Under the pieces are notes generated by a model. It had not been told where the DNA came from. It saw only the letters and a program-made list of their open reading frames with translations, and searched no databases. From Nostocoides sp. (GTDB taxonomy: Bacteria; Actinomycetota; Actinomycetes; Actinomycetales; Dermatophilaceae), in the NCBI GenBank assembly GCA_025929465.1, contig JAICMC010000002.1:1-43699 (forward strand): DNA of 43,699 bases. Direction: 5' to 3'. The position numbers were made by a program, and so were the translations under genes. Below are positions 8,282-18,943 of the stretch, piece after piece; position 1 is the first letter of the stretch; each line of letters begins with the position of its first letter.

Positions 8282-9712
8282 TTAGAACCGCTTCTCGCGC
8301 CACTTCCGCTCGAACGGCAGCCGCCACGCGAAGGGGGCCACGAGCTGGTGGATCTGGTTCGGGCCCCACGAGCCCGGGTCGTAGGGGCGCGGCGTCGGCG
8401 GGTGGTCGAGCAGGGTCTGGGAGATGGACCAGAGCCGCTCGATGCCCTCGGCCGAGGTGAACAGGGTGCGGTCGCCGCGGGCGGCGTCGTAGATGAGCCG
8501 CTCGTAGGCCTCCAGGACGGCGCCGGCCCAGTCGGTCTCCTGCATGGCGAACTGCATGGACAGCTTGTCCAGCTTGAAGCCGGGGCCGGGGCGCTTGCCG
8601 TAGAACGACAGCGACATCCGAGCCTTGTCGGCGAGGTCGAAGGTGAGGTGGTCGGGGCCGTTGTCGCCGACCCCGGAGTCGCGCGGGAACATCGACTGCG
8701 GCGGCTCCCGGAAGGCGATGGAGATGATCCGGGCGCCCTCGGCCATCCGCTTGCCCGTCCGCAGGTAGAACGGGACGCCGGCCCACCGCCAGTTGTCGAT
8801 GTAGCACTTGAGCGCGATGAACGTCTCGGTCTCGGAGTCGCCCCGCACCCCGGGCTCCTCCCGGTAGCCGATGTACTGGCCGCGGACGACGTCCTGCGGC
8901 TGGATCGGCTGCATGGACCGGAACACCTTGTCCTTCTCCCGGCTGATCGCCCGCGGCTCCAGCGCGGTCGGCGGCTCCATGGCGGTGAACGCGAGGATCT
9001 GGAACAGGTGGGTGACGACCATGTCGCGGTAGGCGCCGGTCCCCTCGTAGAAGTCGGCCCGGGTGGACAGTCCGAGGGTCTCGGGGACGTCGATCTGGAT
9101 GTGGTCGATGTAGTTGCGGTGCCAGATCGGCTCGAACAGCCCGTTGGCGAAGCGGAACGCGAGGATGTTCTGCGCCGCCTCCTTGCCCAGGAAGTGGTCG
9201 ATCCGGAAGATCTGGTCCTCGTCGAACACCTCGTGCAGCTGGGCGTTGAGGGCGACCGCGCTGACGAAGTCGGTCCCGAACGGCTTCTCCATGACGATCC
9301 GGCTGTTCTTGACCAGACCCGCCTCGGCGATCGTGGCCACCGCCGCGAGTGCGGCCTTGGGGGGCACCGAGAGGTAGTGGAGCAGCCGCTTGTCGGTGCC
9401 GACCAGGTCGGCCTCGGCCGCGCGGACGGACTCGCCGAGGCCCGCCGGTCCGGCCTTGAGCGGCACGTAGTCCAACTTGTTGACGAACGCCCGCAGGTCC
9501 GGCTCGGGCAGGTCGCGAGTGCTGAACTCCCTGATGGCGTCGAAGGCGAGGTCCTGGAACGCGGCGACCGACAGGTCGTCCAGAGACGTGCCGACCACCC
9601 GCAGGTCGTCGAGCAGGTTGGACTGGGCCAGGTGGAGCAACCCGGGCAGCAGCTTGCGCTTGGCGAGGTCGCCTGTCGCGCCGAACAGGACGACGGTCGT
9701 AGGGGAGGTCAT
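8282..9712 (-). CDS. zwf: Glucose-6-phosphate 1-dehydrogenase
   Basis: [19 protein letters not shown] (NADP binding) and [22 protein letters not shown] (active site RIDHFLGKE). Confidence 0.95.
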   Translation of the reverse strand: MTSPTTVVLFGATGDLAKRKLLPGLLHLAQSNLLDDLRVVGTSLDDLSVAAFQDLAFDAIREFSTRDLPEPDLRAFVNKLDYVPLKAGPAGLGESVRAAEADLVGTDKRLLHYLSVPPKAALAAVATIAEAGLVKNSRIVMEKPFGTDFVSAVALNAQLHEVFDEDQIFRIDHFLGKEAAQNILAFRFANGLFEPIWHRNYIDHIQIDVPETLGLSTRADFYEGTGAYRDMVVTHLFQILAFTAMEPPTALEPRAISREKDKVFRSMQPIQPQDVVRGQYIGYREEPGVRGDSETETFIALKCYIDNWRWAGVPFYLRTGKRMAEGARIISIAFREPPQSMFPRDSGVGDNGPDHLTFDLADKARMSLSFYGKRPGPGFKLDKLSMQFAMQETDWAGAVLEAYERLIYDAARGDRTLFTSAEGIERLWSISQTLLDHPPTPRPYDPGSWGPNQIHQLVAPFAWRLPFERKWREKRF

Positions 9713-9805
9713 GGCCCCAGCGTGTCGCACTCGGCCTGCTCGCGCCAGACGTCGGTGTCCGCGGCCCGGCGGGGTGCACAGCCCCCGAGGCAGTAGTGTC
9801 GACAG

Positions 9806-9824
9806 CAAGGAAAGGCTATCCTTA
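9806..9824 (+). promoter_or_regulatory. IdeR/DtxR-like iron box upstream of efeU
   Basis: CAAGGAAAGGCTATCCTTA matches the canonical TTAGGTTAGGCTAACCTAA at 13 of 19 positions by eye and precedes the ferrous/ferric uptake operon. Confidence 0.65.
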
Positions 9825-9862
9825 CCTCGTCCCAGCTCCCGTCGGAAGATTGGTCCCCGTCC

Positions 9863-11476
9863 GTGCTTGCAACCTTCATCATCGGGCTCCGCGAAGGTCT
9901 CGAAGCGGCACTGATCGTCGGTATCGTCGCCACCTTCCTCACCAAGAACGGCCGCCGGCTCACGCCCATGTGGATCGGGGTGAGCGCGGCGGTGCTCCTC
10001 AGCCTCGCCGTCGGGACCGGCCTGGCCCTGGTGGAGAAGGCCCTCCCGCAGGCGGCCCAGGAGGGCTTGGAGACGGTCATCGGGGCGGTCGCCGTCCTGT
10101 TCGTCACCAGCATGATCCTGTGGATGAGCGCCCACGCACGAGGGCTCAAGCGCGAGCTGGAGGCCTCGGCACAGCACGCGCTGGGCGGTGGCGGCTCCAC
10201 CGCGCTCGCCGCGATGGCCTTCCTCGCCGTGCTCAAGGAAGGCTTCGAGTCGGCCGTGTTCCTCCTGGCGACCTTCCAGGCGTCGACCAACACCATCACT
10301 CCGGCGCTGGGTGCGGTGCTCGGCATCCTCGTCGCGGTCGGCCTCGGCGTCGGCATCTACCGCGGTGGCGTCCGGCTGAACCTGTCCAGGTTCTTCCGAG
10401 CCACCGGGGTCTTCCTCGTCCTGGTCGCGGCCGGCCTCGTGGTCCGGGCCCTGCGGACCGCCCACGAGGCGGGGTGGCTCAACGCAGGCCAGCAACGCAC
10501 CCTTGACCTGTCCTGGCTGGCTCCGGTGGGGTCGGTCCGCGGGGCGCTGTTCACCGGCGTGCTGGGCATCCCCGCCGACCCCCGGCTGGTGGAGGTCCTC
10601 GGCTGGGTCGCCTTCCTCCTGCCGATGATGCTCATCGTGCTGTGGCCGCAGGCCCGACGCCCCGGTGTCGCCGTGAGCAACCGGATCAAGCAGGTCCTCG
10701 CCGGCGCAGCTCTGGCCACCGCTGCCGCCCTTGTCGCGTTCGGCGCCGCGCCCGCCGCCGCGACCTCCGCACCGGCCCCTCTGGTCGACGCCACCGGGGC
10801 GTCCGCCGGGACGGCCACCCTGCGGGGAACGACCCTCACGAGGACCCTGGACGGCGCCGCCGTGGCCCTGCCCCTGCACAGCACCGGCGACACGGTCCAC
10901 GACGGCAGCACCGCCGAGCACCTGACCGGCCCGGCCGCTGCTGTGGCCGGCGAGCTGCCGGCCACCCTCACCCTGGCGGAGCTGGTGGCCCTCGGCGGCG
11001 GCCGGGTGCCGGTCGGCGTCGACGTGCAGCGCAACCCCGGGCCGTATGCCGCACGCTGGGCGGGCACCTCGCGCGTGGACGCCTGGGTGGTGGACGGGCG
11101 GCTGCTCGACGCCACCTGCACCCAGCGTGTCGTCCTCACCCTCTCCGGCGGCGGTCTCCCGACGCCTCGCACCCTCACCGTCTCCCCCGGGTCAGCCCTG
11201 CCCGGCGGGCACCTCGCCCCCGCGGGCTGGCGGGTCGAGCCGGCATACGTGGGCCGGACCGCACACGAGGTCCGCGCACTGGCCGCCGACCGGACCGAGG
11301 CGCACTTCTGGGGACGGTTCGTCCCGGTCCTGCTCGTGCTCACCTCCCTCGCCCTGCTGCTCGTCGTCCGGCGGCGACGGGCCACGACTCTGCCTGCGCC
11401 TTCCGGGTCGACGACCCACGAGGGACCGGCAACCGACACCACCAACACACCAAGGAGCAACGTCCATGCCGGTTAG
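9863..11476 (+). CDS. efeU: FTR1-family iron permease EfeU with C-terminal extracytoplasmic extension
   Basis: [26 protein letters not shown] (REGLEA motif) and [17 protein letters not shown]. Extra ~250 aa ending in a TM segment ([25 protein letters not shown]). Confidence 0.9.
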   Translation: MLATFIIGLREGLEAALIVGIVATFLTKNGRRLTPMWIGVSAAVLLSLAVGTGLALVEKALPQAAQEGLETVIGAVAVLFVTSMILWMSAHARGLKRELEASAQHALGGGGSTALAAMAFLAVLKEGFESAVFLLATFQASTNTITPALGAVLGILVAVGLGVGIYRGGVRLNLSRFFRATGVFLVLVAAGLVVRALRTAHEAGWLNAGQQRTLDLSWLAPVGSVRGALFTGVLGIPADPRLVEVLGWVAFLLPMMLIVLWPQARRPGVAVSNRIKQVLAGAALATAAALVAFGAAPAAATSAPAPLVDATGASAGTATLRGTTLTRTLDGAAVALPLHSTGDTVHDGSTAEHLTGPAAAVAGELPATLTLAELVALGGGRVPVGVDVQRNPGPYAARWAGTSRVDAWVVDGRLLDATCTQRVVLTLSGGGLPTPRTLTVSPGSALPGGHLAPAGWRVEPAYVGRTAHEVRALAADRTEAHFWGRFVPVLLVLTSLALLLVVRRRRATTLPAPSGSTTHEGPATDTTNTPRSNVHAG

Positions 11477-12719
11477 CCCCAGCCGTCGTCTCGCCCTGAC
11501 GGCCGCCGCCGGACTGACCGCCCTCGCGCTGTCCGCGTGTGGCTCCTCGGGCGGCGACGCCACCGCCGGCGGCGGGCCCTCGGTAGCCGGCCTGACGGCC
11601 GCGCCGGTCAAGGACGGGGCGGCACAGGTCGCCGTCACGCTGGCCGTGGGCTCGGGCGGCGACGCCTGCCAGCTGGACCACGCCACAGCGGCCGCGGGGC
11701 CGGTGACGTTCACGGTGACCAACAAGGACGCCGCTTCGATCACCGAGCTGGAGCTGATGAGCGACCAGCGCATCCTCGGTGAGAAGGAGAACCTCGCCCC
11801 GGGGCTCCCGGCCGTCAGCTTCACCGTCACCCTCGGCGGCGGCACGTACCAGGTCTACTGCCCCGGCGCGTCGGTCGAGAACCAGACGTTCACCGTGACC
11901 GGTCGGGCCGCGACCGCCCCGACCGGTGACGCGGCCACGCTCCTCGCCGCGGGCGCCACCGAGTACGGGACGTACGCCGTCCAGACGCTGGCCGACATGC
12001 AGACCGCTGTCGCCAACCTCACGAAGGCCGTCGACAGCGGCGACCTTGCCGCGGCCAAGAAGCAGTACGCCCTCGCCCGGCCGTTCTACGAGAAGGTGGA
12101 GTCGGCGGTGGAGGGCTTCGTGCTACCCGGCTTCACGGCCGACGACAACCGGGGCAACCTGGACTACCTGCTGGACATGCGGGCCTCCAACCTCGACCCG
12201 GCGGTCGGCTGGCACGGCTTCCACGCCATCGAGCGCGACCTGTGGCAGGGCGGCCGGATCACCGACCGGACCAGGACGTACGCCGCAGCCCTGCAGACCG
12301 ACACCGCGAAGCTGGCCGGCGTGGCCAAGACCCTGACCTACCAGCCCGAGGACCTGGCCAACGGCGCGGCCGGACTGTTGGAGGAGGTCCAGTCCAACAA
12401 GATCAAGGGTGAGGAGGAGAGCTACAGCCACCTCGACCTGGTCGACTTCGCGGCCAACGTGGAGGGTGCCCAGCAGGCCTTCGCCTACCTCAAGCCGGGA
12501 CTGGAGAAGATCGACCCGACTCTGACCGAGCAGGTGGCCACCCAGTTCGACCGGGTCAACACCGCCCTGGAGAAGTACAAGGACCCGTCCCAGGCCGGCG
12601 GGTTCAGGCTGTGGACCCCCGCCCTGCGGGCGACCGACGCCGCCGCGATGTCCAAGACGGTCCAGGCGCTGCAGGACCCGCTCTCCCAGATCGCGCAGAA
12701 GGTGGCGACCGCCCAGTGA
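11466..12719 (+). CDS. efeO: Iron uptake system component EfeO (cupredoxin plus M75 imelysin-like)
   Basis: Lipoprotein signal LTALALSACGSS, cupredoxin-like domain, then GWHGFHAIERDLW (HXXE motif of the M75 family). Start overlaps efeU. Confidence 0.9.
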   Translation: MPVSPSRRLALTAAAGLTALALSACGSSGGDATAGGGPSVAGLTAAPVKDGAAQVAVTLAVGSGGDACQLDHATAAAGPVTFTVTNKDAASITELELMSDQRILGEKENLAPGLPAVSFTVTLGGGTYQVYCPGASVENQTFTVTGRAATAPTGDAATLLAAGATEYGTYAVQTLADMQTAVANLTKAVDSGDLAAAKKQYALARPFYEKVESAVEGFVLPGFTADDNRGNLDYLLDMRASNLDPAVGWHGFHAIERDLWQGGRITDRTRTYAAALQTDTAKLAGVAKTLTYQPEDLANGAAGLLEEVQSNKIKGEEESYSHLDLVDFAANVEGAQQAFAYLKPGLEKIDPTLTEQVATQFDRVNTALEKYKDPSQAGGFRLWTPALRATDAAAMSKTVQALQDPLSQIAQKVATAQ

Positions 12720-14029
12720 CCCCGGTCGCACCGTCCGACCGAGCACCCGGCTCCCAGCAGCCCGGGGCCGCCGCTGGGCTCGTCCGGCGCCGGTTCATGC
12801 AGGGCACCGCGGCCGGCGTGGCCGCCGGCGCCCTGGCCACGGGCGGGGCCGCTTGGGGCCTCGGCGGCTCCCTCGCGTCGGCCGGCGCCGGTGCTGCCGG
12901 CGGCGCGGACAAGGACCTGGTCGACCTCACCGGCCAGCATGCCTTCTACGACCAGCCGCACCCCCCGGGCATCCAGACCCTGCCCCAGCGGCACGCCATC
13001 GTGATGACCTTCGACATGGTCGCCGGGACCACCCGGGGCGACCTGCAGTCGCTGCTCGCGCGGTGGAGCGCCGCCATCTCCCGGCTGATGGCCGGTCAGC
13101 CCGTCGGGCAGGTCCAGCCCACCAGCGCCGAGGCCGTGGCGCAGGACACCGGCGAGGCGACCGGGCTGGACCCGGCCAGCCTCACCGTGACCGTCGGGCT
13201 CGGACCCGGCCTGTTCGACGAGCGGTTCGGTCTGGCCGCGAAGCGGCCGCGGCTGCTCCGACCCCTCCCCGAGCTGCCGAGCGACAACCTGGACCCCGCG
13301 CTGACGGGCGGCGACCTGTCGCTGCAGGTGTGCGCCGACGACCCGCAGGTCTGCTACCACGCCGTCCGGAACCTGGCCAGGATGGTCCGCGGCACCGTCC
13401 ACACCCGGTGGACCGTCATCGGCTTCGGCCGGGCCTCCGCCGGCGCCGGACAGCAGACGCCCCGGAACCTGATGGGGTTCAAGGACGGCACCCGCAACCT
13501 TCGGACCCCGGAGGAGCTGGACAGCCACGTCTGGCTCAAGGACGCCGACTGGATGACCGGCGGCAGCTACCAGGTCGTCCGCAAGATCCTGATGAACATC
13601 GAGACGTGGGACGCCGACCGGGTCAGCGACCAGGAGAAGATCTTCGCCCGGACCAAGCTCGAGGGCGCCCCCCTCACCGGCCGCAAGGAGTTCGACACCC
13701 CCAGCTTCGCGACCCTCGGACCGGACGGGCAGCCGGTCATCGACCCCACCTCGCACGTCGCGCTCGCCTCCGCGGAGAACAACGGGGGGATCCGCATCCT
13801 GCGTCGCAGCTACAACTACACCGACGGGATCAACGCCTACGGTCAGCTCGACGCCGGGTTGCTGTTCGTGGCCTACGTCAACGACCCGGACCACTTCGTG
13901 CGCCTGCAGACCAGGCTCGGTGCATCCGACCTGCTCAACGAGTACATCAGCCACGTCGGGTCCGGGATCTTCGCCGTCCCGCCGACGCCGAAGGTCGGCC
14001 ACTACATCGGCGAGCCGCTCTTCGCCTGA
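12716..14029 (+). CDS. efeB: Deferrochelatase/peroxidase EfeB, Dyp-type, Tat-exported
   Basis: Tat-like RRRFMQGTAAGVAAGALA signal. Dyp motifs NLMGFKDGTRN and GIRILRRSYNYTDG. Confidence 0.93.
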   Translation: MTPVAPSDRAPGSQQPGAAAGLVRRRFMQGTAAGVAAGALATGGAAWGLGGSLASAGAGAAGGADKDLVDLTGQHAFYDQPHPPGIQTLPQRHAIVMTFDMVAGTTRGDLQSLLARWSAAISRLMAGQPVGQVQPTSAEAVAQDTGEATGLDPASLTVTVGLGPGLFDERFGLAAKRPRLLRPLPELPSDNLDPALTGGDLSLQVCADDPQVCYHAVRNLARMVRGTVHTRWTVIGFGRASAGAGQQTPRNLMGFKDGTRNLRTPEELDSHVWLKDADWMTGGSYQVVRKILMNIETWDADRVSDQEKIFARTKLEGAPLTGRKEFDTPSFATLGPDGQPVIDPTSHVALASAENNGGIRILRRSYNYTDGINAYGQLDAGLLFVAYVNDPDHFVRLQTRLGASDLLNEYISHVGSGIFAVPPTPKVGHYIGEPLFA

Positions 14030-14100
14030 CAGGGGTGAGCAGGTGGTGGCCGGCAGATCGCCACCTCCGCCCGGCGGCGAGCGCGGCATACGCTGCACGC

Positions 14101-14958
14101 ATGGCCCCCGGACCGCAGACCGTGCGGCGTACCGCATACGTCCTCGGCGGCGGCGGGATCCTCGGGACCACCCAGGTGGGGATGCTCCGGGCGCTCGCCG
14201 AGCACGGCGTGCGGCCCGACCTCGTCCTGGGCACGAGCATCGGGGCGCTCAACGGGGCCTTCGTGGCGGCCGACCCGTCGCCCGCGGGCGCCCAACGGCT
14301 CGCCGAGGTGTGGCAGGCGGTGCGCAGCGAAGGAGCGTTCCTGGAGAACCCCGTCCGCCAGGCCGCACGCGTCGCCCGCTACCGGACCCACCTGCTGTCC
14401 AACGCGCCGCTGCGCTCGATCATCGACCGTCGCCTGCCGGTCGACCGGATCGAGGACCTCCCGGTCGCGTTCCAGTGCGTGGCCGCCTCCATCGAGCGAG
14501 CGGACTCACGGTGGTTCGACGCCGGACCGGTCACCGACGCCGTCGTCGCCTCCTGCTCGGTCCCAGGCCTGTTCCCCCCGGTCGTGATCGACGGCGAGCA
14601 CTACCTCGACGGCGGTCTGGTCCACTCGATCCCGGTCGGCCGGGCGCTGGAGCTGGGCGCCACCGAGATCTACGTGCTGCAGGTCGGCCGGGTCGAGCAG
14701 CCGCTGCGGCCGCCGCGCCGGCCGTGGGAGGTGGCCACCGTCGCCTTCGAGATCTCCCGGCGGCACCGGTTCGTCCACGAGATGGCGTCGGTGCCCGGTG
14801 ACATCCCGCTGCACCTGCTGCCGAGCGGGGCGCCCACCAGCCCTAACCTGTCCCTCGGCTACGGCCGGTCGGGCCGGATGAGCGAGCGGATGGAGCAGGC
14901 GTATGTCGCGAGCACGGCCTATCTGCAGTCCCCCCGGGCGCGTGACGAGGAGGGCTGA
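14101..14958 (+). CDS. Patatin-like phospholipase
   Basis: GGGGILGTTQVGMLRAL (oxyanion), GTSIGALNGA (GXSXG), YLDGGLVHSIPV (DGG). Confidence 0.92.
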   Translation: MAPGPQTVRRTAYVLGGGGILGTTQVGMLRALAEHGVRPDLVLGTSIGALNGAFVAADPSPAGAQRLAEVWQAVRSEGAFLENPVRQAARVARYRTHLLSNAPLRSIIDRRLPVDRIEDLPVAFQCVAASIERADSRWFDAGPVTDAVVASCSVPGLFPPVVIDGEHYLDGGLVHSIPVGRALELGATEIYVLQVGRVEQPLRPPRRPWEVATVAFEISRRHRFVHEMASVPGDIPLHLLPSGAPTSPNLSLGYGRSGRMSERMEQAYVASTAYLQSPRARDEEG

Positions 14959-14964
14959 GCGGCA

Positions 14965-15975
14965 ATGGGAATGAAGGGCGTCCCGCCACCGCCGCTCATC
15001 GTCCGGCGCGCCATGCACGTCGTGTGGCCGTTCGTCGGGCTCGGCGTCTCCTTCCTCGCGCTGCCGCTCCTGCTCGCCGGCTGCGTGCAGGCCCTGTTCA
15101 CCCGCTCGGCCCGGCTGCTCCGGGTGACCGGCGTGGTCGTCCTGCTCGTCTGGGTCGACATCCGGCTGCTCGTCGGCTGCTGGCGGCTGTGGTTCGCCTC
15201 CCCGCGCAAGGACTCCCCGACCTGGCTGGCCGACCACGAACGGCTGCTCGTCGCCTGCCTCGACGAGGCGCTGACGATCGGCAGGCGGTGGGTGGGGTTC
15301 GAGGTGGTCCTCGACGAGCCGATGTGGTTCGGGCGCGACGACGCGCCGCTCGTGGCCTTCGCGCGCCACGCCGGGCCGGCCGACTCGCTGGCCGTCGCCT
15401 GGCTGCTCGCTCGGACCGCCGAACGACTGCCGCGGATCGTGCTGGCCGAGGCGCTGCGCTGGGACCCGGGGCTGGACACCATCCTGACCCGGCTGCACTC
15501 CTTCTTCGTGCCCTCCTCCTCCGGGGCCGGGGACGACCGGGTGGGCGGCGTCGCCCGGCTGGCCGCCTCGCTGCGGGCCCACGAGGTCCTCCTGCTGTTC
15601 CCCGAGGGGGAGAACTGGTCGCCGACCCGTCGCCGGCGGCTGGTCGCGCGGCTCCGGGCGCGAGGCGAGACCGCCCGGTCGCGACGCGCCGCGGCCCTGC
15701 ACAGCGTCCTGCCGCCCCGGACCCGTGGCGTCGTCGCCGCGCTCACCGCCCGTCCGGACGCCGACATCATGGTCGTCGCCCACGCCGGCTTCGGCCGGCT
15801 CACCTCACCACGCGAGATCTACGCGGCCGTGCCGTTCCGCGACCGGCCGTTCCTCGTGCGGACCTGGACGTATGCCGCGCCGGAGGTCCCCGACGACGCG
15901 GAGGGGATCGCCGCGTGGATCGAGGGCTGCTGGACCGAGGTGGACGCCTGGGTCAGCGCCCACGAGCGACCCTGA
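14965..15975 (+). CDS. 1-acyl-sn-glycerol-3-phosphate acyltransferase-like (PlsC-like) membrane protein
   Basis: Two N-terminal hydrophobic segments, HX4D-like motif ARHAGPADSLAVAW, and LLLFPEGENWSPTRRRR. Confidence 0.75.
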   Translation: MGMKGVPPPPLIVRRAMHVVWPFVGLGVSFLALPLLLAGCVQALFTRSARLLRVTGVVVLLVWVDIRLLVGCWRLWFASPRKDSPTWLADHERLLVACLDEALTIGRRWVGFEVVLDEPMWFGRDDAPLVAFARHAGPADSLAVAWLLARTAERLPRIVLAEALRWDPGLDTILTRLHSFFVPSSSGAGDDRVGGVARLAASLRAHEVLLLFPEGENWSPTRRRRLVARLRARGETARSRRAAALHSVLPPRTRGVVAALTARPDADIMVVAHAGFGRLTSPREIYAAVPFRDRPFLVRTWTYAAPEVPDDAEGIAAWIEGCWTEVDAWVSAHERP

Positions 15976-15980
15976 GGCCG

Positions 15981-16913
15981 TCAGCGGCCCGAGCCGCCCC
16001 GCAGCGCCCCGAGCCAGGCCCGCGCGCTGGTGAAGTCCTCGTCGGTGTTGAGCGGCGCGACGGTGGCCGTCTGCCGGTCGGCCCGTGGGTAGCTGCCCAG
16101 GAAGCGGATCTCGGCGCAGATCCGCCGCAGGCCCATCAGCGCCTCACCGACCCGCTCGTCCATGACGTGCCCCTCGGCGTCGATCGAGAAGCAGTACGAC
16201 CCCATCTCCTCCTTCGTCGGACGCGACTCCAGCCGGGTCAGGTTGATCCCCCGGGTGGCGAACTCCTCGAGCAGCGCGAGCAGCCCACCGGAGTGGTCGT
16301 CACGCTGGAACAGCACGAGTGTCGTCTTGTCGGCGCCGGTCCGGGGCGGCAGCACGCCGGGCCGGGCCACGAGGACGAACCGGGTCACCGCGTTGCCGAT
16401 GTCGCCGATGTCGCTGGCGAGGACGTCGAGACCGTTGTCCGCAGCCGCGACAGGGGCGCACACGGCGGCATCGAGGTGCTGCGCAGCCGGGTCGGCCAGA
16501 CCGGTTGCGGCCGAAGCGGTCGACAGGGTCGGGACGTAGGTCGCCTGAGGCAGGTTGGCCAGCATCCACTGCCGCACCTGGGCCCACGCGTGCGAGTGGG
16601 TCCCGACCGCCTCGACGTCGGCCAGCGTGGTCCCGGGGCGGGCGGCCAGGACGAAGGTGATCGGCACGAGCACCTCGCCGACGACGACGAGCGGCTCCCC
16701 CTGGGCCAGCGCGTCGAGCGTCGCGGTGACCCCGCCCTCGACCGAGTTCTCGATCGGGACCATGGCCGCGTCGACCTCACCCGCCCGCACGGCCGCGATC
16801 GCGGCATCGACCGACCCGTATGCCGTGCGCTCGGCTCCCGCCGCCGGGCCCCACCCGTTGAGCGCCATCTCGGTGAACGTCCCGGCGGGGCCGAAGTACC
16901 CGTAGTGCGTCAT
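15981..16913 (-). CDS. pheA: Prephenate dehydratase
   Basis: MTHYGYFGPAGTFTEMAL, PIENSVEGGVTATLDAL, and ACT domain with GGLLALLEEFATRGINLTRLESRPTK. Confidence 0.95.
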   Translation of the reverse strand: MTHYGYFGPAGTFTEMALNGWGPAAGAERTAYGSVDAAIAAVRAGEVDAAMVPIENSVEGGVTATLDALAQGEPLVVVGEVLVPITFVLAARPGTTLADVEAVGTHSHAWAQVRQWMLANLPQATYVPTLSTASAATGLADPAAQHLDAAVCAPVAAADNGLDVLASDIGDIGNAVTRFVLVARPGVLPPRTGADKTTLVLFQRDDHSGGLLALLEEFATRGINLTRLESRPTKEEMGSYCFSIDAEGHVMDERVGEALMGLRRICAEIRFLGSYPRADRQTATVAPLNTDEDFTSARAWLGALRGGSGR

Positions 16914-17029
16914 GGCGCTCACCCTGCCACGACCCTCACGGACCCGCTCGGCCCGTCCGGACGACGGCGAGGGGTCGCAGCTGACCTGCCGAGCAGCCTG
17001 GACCCGGCGGTCATAGGCTCGGGGTCGAC

Positions 17030-17644
17030 ATGAGCCTGGACCTTGCCACCGCAGCCGTCGCGTTCGCCTCGATCTTCGTCGTCGAGCTGCCGGACAAGAC
17101 GTTCATCGCCACGCTCGTCATGGCCACCCGGTTCCGGCCGCTGCTCGTGTGGGTCGGGGTGTGCCTGGCGTTCCTCGTCCAGACCGTCGTGGCGGTGACC
17201 CTGGGCGGGGTCCTGGCCCGGCTGCCGCGCACCCCGGTGGAGGTCTTCGCCTGTCTCATGTTCGTCGTGGGCGGGTTCATCCTGCTCCGCGGCGCCTCGA
17301 AGGCCACCGCTGAGGAGGCCGAGGCGGAGGAGGAGTTCGGGCAGCGTTCGGACCGTGCGGCCAAGGGGTGGCACGTGGTCACCCTGTGCTTCGGGATCCT
17401 CTTCCTCGCCGAGTGGGGCGACCTGTCCCAGATCCTCACCGCGTCACTCGTGCTGCGCTACCACGACCCGGTGGCGGTGTTCGTCGGTGCCTTCCTCGCT
17501 CTGGCGGCGGTGTCCGGGCTGGCTGCCGTCCTCGGCCGGGCCCTGCTCGGGCGGATCCCGCTCGCCCTCATCCGCCGCGTCGGCGGTGCGGTCTGCCTGC
17601 TCCTCGCGGCCGTCACCGCGCTGGAGATCGCCGGCGTCCTGTGA
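17030..17644 (+). CDS. TMEM165/GDT1 (UPF0016) family transporter
   Basis: Paired motifs VVELPDKTFIATLVMATR and LAEWGDLSQILTASL with 6 TM-like segments. Confidence 0.9.
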   Translation: MSLDLATAAVAFASIFVVELPDKTFIATLVMATRFRPLLVWVGVCLAFLVQTVVAVTLGGVLARLPRTPVEVFACLMFVVGGFILLRGASKATAEEAEAEEEFGQRSDRAAKGWHVVTLCFGILFLAEWGDLSQILTASLVLRYHDPVAVFVGAFLALAAVSGLAAVLGRALLGRIPLALIRRVGGAVCLLLAAVTALEIAGVL

Positions 17645-18905
17645 CCTCACCCGGGAGACCGGCATAGGCGGTGGAGGGGGCCTGGTCGCGGCAGACCCAC
17701 CACAGCAGGACGAGGGTGAGCACGGCGGCATACATGTCGCTGTTCTGCAGGATCCGGCCGAACAGGACCGGCGGCACACCGTGCGAGATCCAGGACACCC
17801 CCCACCACGGCAGCCGGCAGAGGAAGCAGGCCGTCACGGCACCCGCTGCGACCAGCCGTCGCCTGTCCCGCAACGGGTCCGGCCCGAGCAGGGCGAAGAT
17901 CGCGACGACGATCCAGTGGAAGTGGTGGATCCAGGAAACCGGTGAGACGAGGTTCGCGACGAGTCCGACGACCGCGACCTCGGCGACCGAGTCGTCCAGC
18001 AGGTACATCCGCCTGGCCAGCCAGAACCCGAGGACCGCCACGACGCCGGCGAGCACCAGCCAGAGGAGCGTCCCGGCCGACCCGGACGGCCCGATCCGCA
18101 GGAGCACCCCGCGGATGCTCTGGTTGGACGTCCCGCCGTTGGGGCCCAGCCGGGCCGGGTCGGACAGCGCTCCGCCCCAGAAGGCGAAGGAGTCCTCGGG
18201 CAGGACGAACCAGGACAGGACGGTGACGGCCACCGCCGACCCGACGGCCGTCGCCGCGACCCGCCAGCGGCGGGTCACGAGGTAGTGCACGACGAACACG
18301 CCCGGCGTGAGCTTGATCGCGGTGGCCAGACCGACGAGGACACCCTCGGGTATGCCGCGCAGCAGACGCGGCCGGGGCCGGCGGAGGTCCATCAGGCAGG
18401 CCAGGACCATGAACGCGTTGACCTGCCCGAACCGGATCCCGTCCGACACCGGGTGCAGCCACAGCATCGGCACGGTCAGCACGGCGAGCAGGAGCGGGAG
18501 ACGACCCCCCGCGCGATGGATCAGCCGGTACCCGGCATACCAGACGATGCCGGTCGTCGCAGCGATCTGCAGGGCGGTCCAGATCCAGCCGATCGCGCCG
18601 AAGGGCAGCAACGCCAACGGGATCGCGAGGATCGCCGCGAACGGCGGGTAGGTCGAGGGCAGCAGCTGGGGCGACTCGCTCATCGCGACGTAGACGGGCC
18701 GGCCGACGAGGATCGACTGCCCGGCCATCCGGTAGACCTCGACGTCCACCTGCCACTGGTCGAGCGGCCAGAACACCAGGTAGCGCAGGACGACCGGCAG
18801 CGACCCGAGCAGGATGACCGCGCCCGCCAGGAGCCAGATCCACCAGGACGGCGTCGCGCGCCGGGTTGCGGCGGTGGCGCTGCTCGGCGGGGCGGGGGTC
18901 ACCAC
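17613..18905 (-). CDS. GT87/DUF2029-like mannosyltransferase (GT-C, multi-TM)
   Basis: Multi-TM protein with VDVEVYRMAGQSILVGRPVY, STYPPFAAILAIPL and HPVSDGIRFGQVNAFMVLACLMDL (GQxN motif). Confidence 0.82.
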   Translation of the reverse strand: MVTPAPPSSATAATRRATPSWWIWLLAGAVILLGSLPVVLRYLVFWPLDQWQVDVEVYRMAGQSILVGRPVYVAMSESPQLLPSTYPPFAAILAIPLALLPFGAIGWIWTALQIAATTGIVWYAGYRLIHRAGGRLPLLLAVLTVPMLWLHPVSDGIRFGQVNAFMVLACLMDLRRPRPRLLRGIPEGVLVGLATAIKLTPGVFVVHYLVTRRWRVAATAVGSAVAVTVLSWFVLPEDSFAFWGGALSDPARLGPNGGTSNQSIRGVLLRIGPSGSAGTLLWLVLAGVVAVLGFWLARRMYLLDDSVAEVAVVGLVANLVSPVSWIHHFHWIVVAIFALLGPDPLRDRRRLVAAGAVTACFLCRLPWWGVSWISHGVPPVLFGRILQNSDMYAAVLTLVLLWWVCRDQAPSTAYAGLPGEVTGRRRSPAR

Positions 18906-18943
18906 GGCATTCTGCCGTGTCCGCGGGACCGTAGCCTGTACCG

